Origin: Arthrobacter_D sp015752045 | Lineage (GTDB): Bacteria > Actinomycetota > Actinomycetes > Actinomycetales > Micrococcaceae | Reading direction: 5' to 3' | Assembly (NCBI RefSeq): GCF_015752045.1 | Contig: NZ_JADOUS010000008.1 | Coordinates: 124,001 to 188,000, forward strand | Length of the DNA stretch: 64,000 bases | Shown here: positions 59,290 to 64,000 of the stretch, piece by piece | Layout: each line of letters begins with the position of its first letter | Position numbering within the stretch: the stretch's first letter is position 1 | Notes under the pieces: model-generated | Databases searched by the model: none | Seen by the model: only the letters and a program-made list of their open reading frames with translations | What the model was told of the DNA's origin: nothing | Program-made: the position numbers and the translations under genes

Positions 59290-59299
59290 TTGTATGCAA
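59290..59299. promoter_or_regulatory. GntR operator right, TTGTATGCAA
   Basis: One mismatch to TTGTATACAA, placed 63 bp from the left site and directly upstream of the hyuA -35 box. Confidence 0.65.
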
Positions 59300-59303
59300 T
59301 CCA

Positions 59304-59332
59304 TTGACCTGCCGACGGGGCGCCCCTACGCT
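59304..59332 (+). promoter_or_regulatory. Promoter of the hydantoinase operon
   Basis: TTGACC (59304-59309), 17-bp spacer, TACGCT (59327-59332). A leader of about 48 nt with GAGGAG leads to the ATG at 59387. Confidence 0.65.
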
Positions 59333-59386
59333 GACTGGCAGCGAGGCCGGCGTGCCCGCGACGATCAACCAACCTGAGGAGAACTG

Positions 59387-61489
59387 ATGGCGTTTCGGCT
59401 CGGCGTAGACGTGGGCGGCACGTTCACGGACATCCTCCTCATCAACGGGGCCACCGGCGAGACCCACCGGTACAAGACGGCCTCCACCCCCCAGGACCAG
59501 TCCATCGGGGTCCTGCACGGCATCGAGCAGGTCTGCAGGGCCGCAGGCGTCCCGATGTCCGAGGTCACCGAGGTGCTGCACGGCACCACCGTGGCCACCA
59601 ACGCGATCCTCGAGCACAAGGGTGCCCGCGTGGGCCTGGTGACCACGAAGGGCTTCCGGCAGGTGCTGCAGATCGCCCGGTCGTTCGTGCCCGGCGGCCT
59701 GGCGGGCTGGATCATCTGGCCCAAACCGGAGCCGCTCGCCGATCTCGAGGACACCGTGGAGGTCAGCGAGCGCACCACGACCACCGGAGAGGTGCGCATA
59801 CCGCTCGATGACGACGACGTCCGCACCCAGCTCCGCCGCCTGAAGAAGCGCGGCATCGAGGCCCTGAGCATCAGCCTCATCAACTCCTACGCCAACGGCG
59901 ACCACGAGGCGCGCATCGCCGAGCTCGCCGCCGAGGAACTGCCCGGCGTCCCCGTCTCCCGCTCGTCGATCGTGCTGCCCGAACTCCGCGAGTACGAGCG
60001 CACCATCACCACGGTCGCCAACGCCTACGTGCAGGGCCAGGTCTCGCGCTACGTCGGCAACCTCGAGGACAAGCTGGACGCCGCCGGTATCGAGGGCCAC
60101 CTCTCCATCCTCAGGAGCGACGGCGGCCTCGTCTCCGGCAATGTCGCCGCGGACAACCCCGTGTCCCTGCTGCTCTCCGGGCCGGCGGGCGGCGTGACCG
60201 GCGCCGTGTGGGCCGCCGAGCAGGCAGGCTTCAAGAACCTCCTCACCTTCGACATGGGCGGCACCTCCACCGACGTCGCCCTCGTCCAGGACCTCACGCC
60301 GCGCATCGGCCGCGAGACCACCGTCGGGGACCTCACCGTCCGCGCCACCTCGGTGGACGTCCGCACGGTCGGCGCCGGCGGCGGGTCGATCGCGCACGTC
60401 CCCCAGCTCACCGGCGCCCTGCGCGTCGGTCCGCAGTCCGCGGGCGCGGTGCCCGGCCCGGCGTCGTACGCCAAGGGCGGCACCGAGCCGACGGTGACCG
60501 ACGCGAACGTGGTGCTCGGATTCCTCCCCTCGCAGCTGGCGGGCGGCGAGATCGGGCTCGACGTCGAGGCCGCCGCCACCGCGGTGAAGACCATCTCGGA
60601 GGCCCTCGGCCTGGACAGCATGGAGGCCGGGGCCGAGGGCATCATCGACATCGTCAACGAGAACATCTACGGCGCGCTGAAGCTCGTATCCACGCAGCAG
60701 GGGTTCGACCCGCGGGACTTCGCCCTCGTCGCCTTCGGCGGCGCCGGCCCGCTGCACGCCAACGCGCTCGGCAAACTGACGGGCGCGTGGCCGGTGATCA
60801 TCCCGCCGTCGCCCGGTGTGCTCTGCGCCTACGGCGATGCGACCACGAGCCTCCGCGACGAATCGGCCCGCACCCTCGTGCGGCGGTTCAGCGAGCTCGA
60901 GGACGCCCAGGTGCGTGCCGTCCTCGAGGAACTCGCCGCCACCGCGAAGGAATTGCTCCTCGCAGCGGGCCTCGAGGAGGCGGACCTGACGGTCACCTAC
61001 TCCGCGGATCTGCGGTACCACGGGCAGGGCTTCGAGATCCCGATCGCCATCGACCTGCGGACCTTCGCCGAAAGCGGCGGCGACGGCGGCCTGACCGCCC
61101 TGCGCGCGGACTTCGACGCCGAGCACGAGCGGCTCTTCGCGTTCCTCCTCGACAACGAACACGAGTTCGTCACCGCGCGCGCCACGGTGAGCGGGCCGCG
61201 ACCCCAGGTCGCCTCGGTGACCCTCGACGCCGGACCCGAAGACCCCCTGCCCGCGTTGCGGAGCACGCACGCCATCTTCGTGGGCGGTCAGCACCAGGAG
61301 GCGTCCATCTACGACCGGCACCTGCTGAAGGCCGGCAACGTGATCACCGGTCCCGCCGTCGTCGCCGAGATGGACTCCACCACGCTGGTGCTGCCGGGGC
61401 ACGAGGCGACGGTGCACCACCACGGGAGCCTGCTCATCCGGCCGATCGAGCACGACGCCGCAACCACTTCGAGCCCGAGTGAGGACTGA
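59387..61489 (+). CDS. hyuA: Hydantoinase/oxoprolinase subunit A (N-methylhydantoinase A type)
   Basis: ATP-using subunit of 700 aa. RLGVDVGGTFTDILLIN is the phosphate-1 loop, TEVLHGTTVATNAILEHKGA follows, and LLTFDMGGTSTDVALVQDL the second phosphate loop; VDVRTVGAGGGSIAHVPQL and GPGPASYA-like GAVPGPASYAKGGTEPTVTD are conserved. The C-terminal domain with LRYHGQGFEIPIAIDLRTFA is complete. The enzyme pair hydrolyses a cyclic amide (N-methylhydantoin, 5-oxoproline or related) at the cost of ATP. First gene of an operon with hyuB and an isochorismatase-type amidase. Confidence 0.93.
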   Translation: MAFRLGVDVGGTFTDILLINGATGETHRYKTASTPQDQSIGVLHGIEQVCRAAGVPMSEVTEVLHGTTVATNAILEHKGARVGLVTTKGFRQVLQIARSFVPGGLAGWIIWPKPEPLADLEDTVEVSERTTTTGEVRIPLDDDDVRTQLRRLKKRGIEALSISLINSYANGDHEARIAELAAEELPGVPVSRSSIVLPELREYERTITTVANAYVQGQVSRYVGNLEDKLDAAGIEGHLSILRSDGGLVSGNVAADNPVSLLLSGPAGGVTGAVWAAEQAGFKNLLTFDMGGTSTDVALVQDLTPRIGRETTVGDLTVRATSVDVRTVGAGGGSIAHVPQLTGALRVGPQSAGAVPGPASYAKGGTEPTVTDANVVLGFLPSQLAGGEIGLDVEAAATAVKTISEALGLDSMEAGAEGIIDIVNENIYGALKLVSTQQGFDPRDFALVAFGGAGPLHANALGKLTGAWPVIIPPSPGVLCAYGDATTSLRDESARTLVRRFSELEDAQVRAVLEELAATAKELLLAAGLEEADLTVTYSADLRYHGQGFEIPIAIDLRTFAESGGDGGLTALRADFDAEHERLFAFLLDNEHEFVTARATVSGPRPQVASVTLDAGPEDPLPALRSTHAIFVGGQHQEASIYDRHLLKAGNVITGPAVVAEMDSTTLVLPGHEATVHHHGSLLIRPIEHDAATTSSPSED

Positions 61490-61492
61490 CCC

Positions 61493-63364
61493 ATGGCACA
61501 GCTGATCGAGACCTCCACCTCGCCCCTGACCGCGGTGGACGTGGACGTGGTGACGCTCGACCTCATCGAGAACGCCCTGCGCAGCGCCCGCTACGAGATG
61601 GACGAGACCCTGTTCCGCACCGCGCTGTCCCCGGGCATCCGCGAGCAGCACGACGAGTTCCCGCTCATCGCCGACCCCGAGGGGAAGATGATCGTCGGCC
61701 AGTTCGGGCTCTCCATCCCGGACTTCCTGGCGAACTTCAGCGGCACCATCGAGGAGGGCGACGTCCTCATGACGTCGGACCCGTACTCCTGCGGCGCGGC
61801 CATCAGCCACGCGAACGACTGGCTCGTGGTGATGCCCATCTTCTTCGAGGGGCGCATCGTCGGGTGGGCGTCGCAGTTCGGGCACATGACCGACGTCGGC
61901 GGGAAGACGCCGGCGTCCATGCCCACGGACGCGCGGACCATCTTCGAGGAGGGCGTGATCATCCCGCCCTTCAAGCTGTACCGGAAGGGCGAGCGGGACG
62001 ACACGGCGCTCGGCATCATCCTCAACCAGGTGCGCAAGCCCGACTGGAACCGTGCAGACCTCAACGGGATCGTCGCCGCCTGCCGGACGGCGTCGCGCCG
62101 GGTCCAGGAGATGTGCGCCCGGTTCGGCGTGGACACCTACACGTCCGCGCTGAACGCCCTACTGGACCGGAACTACCGCGCCATGAAGGTGCTGCTCGCG
62201 CTGGTGTTCGAGGAGGGCAAGCCACTCTCCTTCACGGACTACATCGACGACGACGGCCGCGGGTACGGCCCGTACGAGCTCACGATGACCATCACGCGCA
62301 CGGGCGACAAGGTGCTGATCGACCTCACGGGCAGCAGCCCGCAGGCGCAGGGGCCCATCAACTACTACATCAACGAGAACCTGATCCGGATGTTCTTCGG
62401 CATCTACATGATCACCGTCGCGGACCCGCAGATCCTCTGGAACGACGGCTTCTATCCGCTCGTGGACGTGGAGATCCCGGAGAACTCGTTCTGGAAGCCG
62501 GCCTATCCGGCGGCGCTCAACGGCAGGAACCACGGCATCGGCCGGCTGTTCGACCTCTTCGGCGGGCTCCTCGGCCAGGCGAACCCGGACCTGCTCAACG
62601 CGGCCGGCTTCTCCTCCTCCCCGCACTTCATGTACTCGGGGAACTACAGCGCCGGCGAGCGGAAGGGCGAGTGGTTCCAGCTGTACTCGATCGGCTTCGG
62701 CGGCATCCCCGGGCGTCCCGTGGGCGACGGGCCGGACGGCCATTCGCTGTGGCCCTCCTTCGTCAACATCCCGTGCGAGTACCTGGAGAGCTACTACCCG
62801 CTGATCATCGACCGCTGGGAGACCATCCCGGACACCGGCGGCGCGGGCCTGCACCGTGGCGGCAACGGCGTGGACGTCGCCTACCGGTTCCTCGAGGCCG
62901 GCACCATCGCCATCCACGACGACCGCTGGCTCACCTACCCGTGGGGCGTCAAGGGCGGCGAGCCCGGCGCGCGCGGCACCAAGTGGATCGACCGGGCGGA
63001 CGGCACGCGCGAGGTCCTCGGCTCCAAGGTGCACGACGTCGCCGTCGGCAAGGACGACGTGCTCCACTTCGTGACGTGGGGCGGCGGCGGCTGGGGTGAT
63101 CCGCTCGCCCGCGACCCGGAACTGGTGTGCAAGGAGGTGCGGCGTGGACTTGTGACGCAGGCCGGCGCGCGGACGTACGGGGTGGTGTGCGACGACGACG
63201 GCGAGCTCGACGCCGCTGCCACGTCCTCCCTGCGCGCGTCTATGCGGGAAGGCCGCGAGGAGCCGCTGCCGCTGTTCAACCGCGGCGACACGATGGAGAA
63301 CCTGCTGGCCAACAGCATGGCCGAGACCGGGCGGCCGGCCCCCACGCCTCCGCTGGCGGTGTAG
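61493..63364 (+). CDS. hyuB: Hydantoinase/oxoprolinase subunit B
   Basis: Catalytic partner of 623 aa, 3 bp after hyuA. Landmarks: LIENALRSARYEMDETLFRT, PDFLANFSGTIEEGDVLMTS, DPYSCGAAISHANDWLVVMP with the conserved Asp and His ligands, FGHMTDVGGKTPASMPTDAR, then EGVIIPPFKLYRKGERDD and a C-terminal GGNG-type segment DTGGAGLHRGGNGVDVAYRF. Followed with a GTG overlap by the isochorismatase-like gene. Together with HyuA gives an N-carbamoyl amino acid if the substrate is a hydantoin. Confidence 0.92.
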   Translation: MAQLIETSTSPLTAVDVDVVTLDLIENALRSARYEMDETLFRTALSPGIREQHDEFPLIADPEGKMIVGQFGLSIPDFLANFSGTIEEGDVLMTSDPYSCGAAISHANDWLVVMPIFFEGRIVGWASQFGHMTDVGGKTPASMPTDARTIFEEGVIIPPFKLYRKGERDDTALGIILNQVRKPDWNRADLNGIVAACRTASRRVQEMCARFGVDTYTSALNALLDRNYRAMKVLLALVFEEGKPLSFTDYIDDDGRGYGPYELTMTITRTGDKVLIDLTGSSPQAQGPINYYINENLIRMFFGIYMITVADPQILWNDGFYPLVDVEIPENSFWKPAYPAALNGRNHGIGRLFDLFGGLLGQANPDLLNAAGFSSSPHFMYSGNYSAGERKGEWFQLYSIGFGGIPGRPVGDGPDGHSLWPSFVNIPCEYLESYYPLIIDRWETIPDTGGAGLHRGGNGVDVAYRFLEAGTIAIHDDRWLTYPWGVKGGEPGARGTKWIDRADGTREVLGSKVHDVAVGKDDVLHFVTWGGGGWGDPLARDPELVCKEVRRGLVTQAGARTYGVVCDDDGELDAAATSSLRASMREGREEPLPLFNRGDTMENLLANSMAETGRPAPTPPLAV

Positions 63365-64000
63365 TGGCTGCTGATTCGGGCTCCGCGGGCGGCCCGTCTT
63401 CGCCTACAGAACCGTCCGGGAAGCCGGCTGTGGAGCCGTCCGGGGAGCCGGCTGCGGAATCGCCTGCAGGGCTCGCCGCGGGGGGTGCGGCGCCGTCCGG
63501 CGCTGTTCCCGCAGCGTCGTCGGGCTTCTCGTCCGGCTTCGACGGGACCCTGACGCCCGGCCGGCAGCGGGCGGTGATCGCGGTGGACCTGATGCGGGCG
63601 TACTTCGACGCGTCGAGTCCGCTGTGCCTCCCGTCCGATGACAGCCTGGCCGGGGCCGCCGCCGTCCTGGCGTCGGCCCGGGCCGCCGGTGTCCCGGTGT
63701 TCCATACCGTGGTGCGATTCGACGACGCCGCGCACGGGGGAGTCTTCCTGCGGAAGGTCCCGGCGCTGCGGCTGCTCATCGGTCCGACGCCCAGAGAAGC
63801 ATCACCGATGGGTGAACTGATGCCCGAGGTGGCGCCGCGCGAGGGCGAGGAGGTGATCGTCAAGCAGTCGGCCAGCGCCTTCTTCGGCACCGAGCTGGCC
63901 GTCCTGCTGCGCGAGGCCGGGGTGGACACCGTGATCATCGTCGGCGTCAGCACGAGCGGGTGCGTCCGGGCGACGGCGGTCGACGCCATCCAGCACGACT
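63364..64000 (+). CDS. Isochorismatase-family amidohydrolase (N-carbamoylsarcosine amidase-like), 3' end outside window
   Basis: Cytosolic cysteine amidohydrolase, 212 residues seen. Triad: Asp75 in VIAVDLMRAYFDAS, Lys167 in VIVKQSASAFFGTELA, Cys200 in GVSTSGCVRATAVDAIQHD. STSGCVRATAVDA is characteristic of N-carbamoylsarcosine amidohydrolase and of maleamate amidases. The GTG start shares its G with the hyuB stop (TAGTG). The first 58 residues are a Pro/Ser/Gly-rich extension (EPSGKPAVEPSGEPAAESPA) unusual for the family. Downstream of HyuAB it would hydrolyse the N-carbamoyl product to amine, CO2 and ammonia; maleamate-type amide hydrolysis is the main alternative. Confidence 0.87.
   Translation, partial: MAADSGSAGGPSSPTEPSGKPAVEPSGEPAAESPAGLAAGGAAPSGAVPAASSGFSSGFDGTLTPGRQRAVIAVDLMRAYFDASSPLCLPSDDSLAGAAAVLASARAAGVPVFHTVVRFDDAAHGGVFLRKVPALRLLIGPTPREASPMGELMPEVAPREGEEVIVKQSASAFFGTELAVLLREAGVDTVIIVGVSTSGCVRATAVDAIQHD

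Noticed and set aside
57950..61885. 1311-residue minus-strand open frame spanning the hydantoinase gene
   Set aside because: Only its C-terminal 410 residues are the CoA-transferase; the rest is the antisense shadow of hyuA and crosses the divergent promoter.

Overview
The window is a GC-rich chromosomal segment (roughly 70 percent G+C by eye) from an actinobacterium, most probably an Arthrobacter-type member of the Micrococcaceae. Pointers are the strong G/C third-position bias, frequent GTG starts, ATGA/GTGA/TGATG gene overlaps, and typical actinobacterial families: DUF6457, DUF6325 with SHOCT partners, a DUF222-HNH endonuclease, FdhF/YdeP oxidoreductase, a SAM-IV type riboswitch and the FMO/SDR/hydrolase operon with a VirS-like AraC regulator. 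No rRNA, tRNA, phage, insertion sequence or CRISPR array was seen. Genus is an inference; no search was run.

Layout. 1-6.5 kb: truncated APC amino-acid permease divergent from a GntR regulator, GNAT acetyltransferase, secreted 5'-nucleotidase, monoglyceride-lipase-like hydrolase, LapA-domain protein, RibD-C/DHFR-like reductase. 6.5-6.8 kb: five tandem covarying hairpins. 6.8-12.3 kb: mymA-like operon (FMO, SDR, hydrolase, coupled by GTGA overlaps), divergent VirS-like AraC regulator, then a LacI regulator. 12.3-18.3 kb: secreted beta-helix protein, DUF6457, MFS exporter, small membrane protein, SHOCT/DUF6325/SHOCT cluster. 18.6-24 kb: FdhF-type molybdoenzyme; MarR regulator plus 14-TM DHA2 exporter with an operator palindrome. 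24-33.5 kb: repeats, VIT-family protein, glutamine amidotransferase, human-type sulfide:quinone oxidoreductase, formamidase-like protein, SDRs, a frameshifted small GNAT gene, SAM-IV riboswitch before a two-component-type flavin monooxygenase, NAD(P)-binding protein. 33.7-38.2 kb: DUF222-HNH, UPF0303, matrixin protease, small hypothetical protein.

38-50 kb is catabolic. A LacI regulator with two near-identical palindromes diverges from an operon of asparaginase, PuuE-type deacetylase/imidase, MFS importer, two SDRs and a small protein; these could open a cyclic imide, hydrolyse the half-amide and oxidise the product. Next to it PxpA, a biotin carrier, a biotin carboxylase, PxpB and PxpC form an operon divergent from a PucR regulator: a probable ATP- and biotin-dependent lactam (5-oxoproline-like) opening system. 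50-56 kb: a starch-binding-like domain protein, DoxX, two translationally coupled Tat phosphoesterases, and a DUF2231-Rieske fusion. 56.3-64 kb: class III CoA-transferase, an HMG-CoA-lyase-like protein and a GntR regulator, divergent from hydantoinase/oxoprolinase A and B and an isochorismatase/N-carbamoylsarcosine-amidase-type hydrolase cut by the window end. Two TTGTATACAA-like sites and a good promoter lie between the divergent arms.

Taken together the right-hand third carries several unrelated enzyme types acting on cyclic amides, imides or carbamoyl compounds (imidase, asparaginase, PxpABC with biotin subunits, hydantoinase, carbamoylsarcosine amidase), suggesting a nitrogen-scavenging region for cyclic amides. 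That theme is inference from family membership and context.
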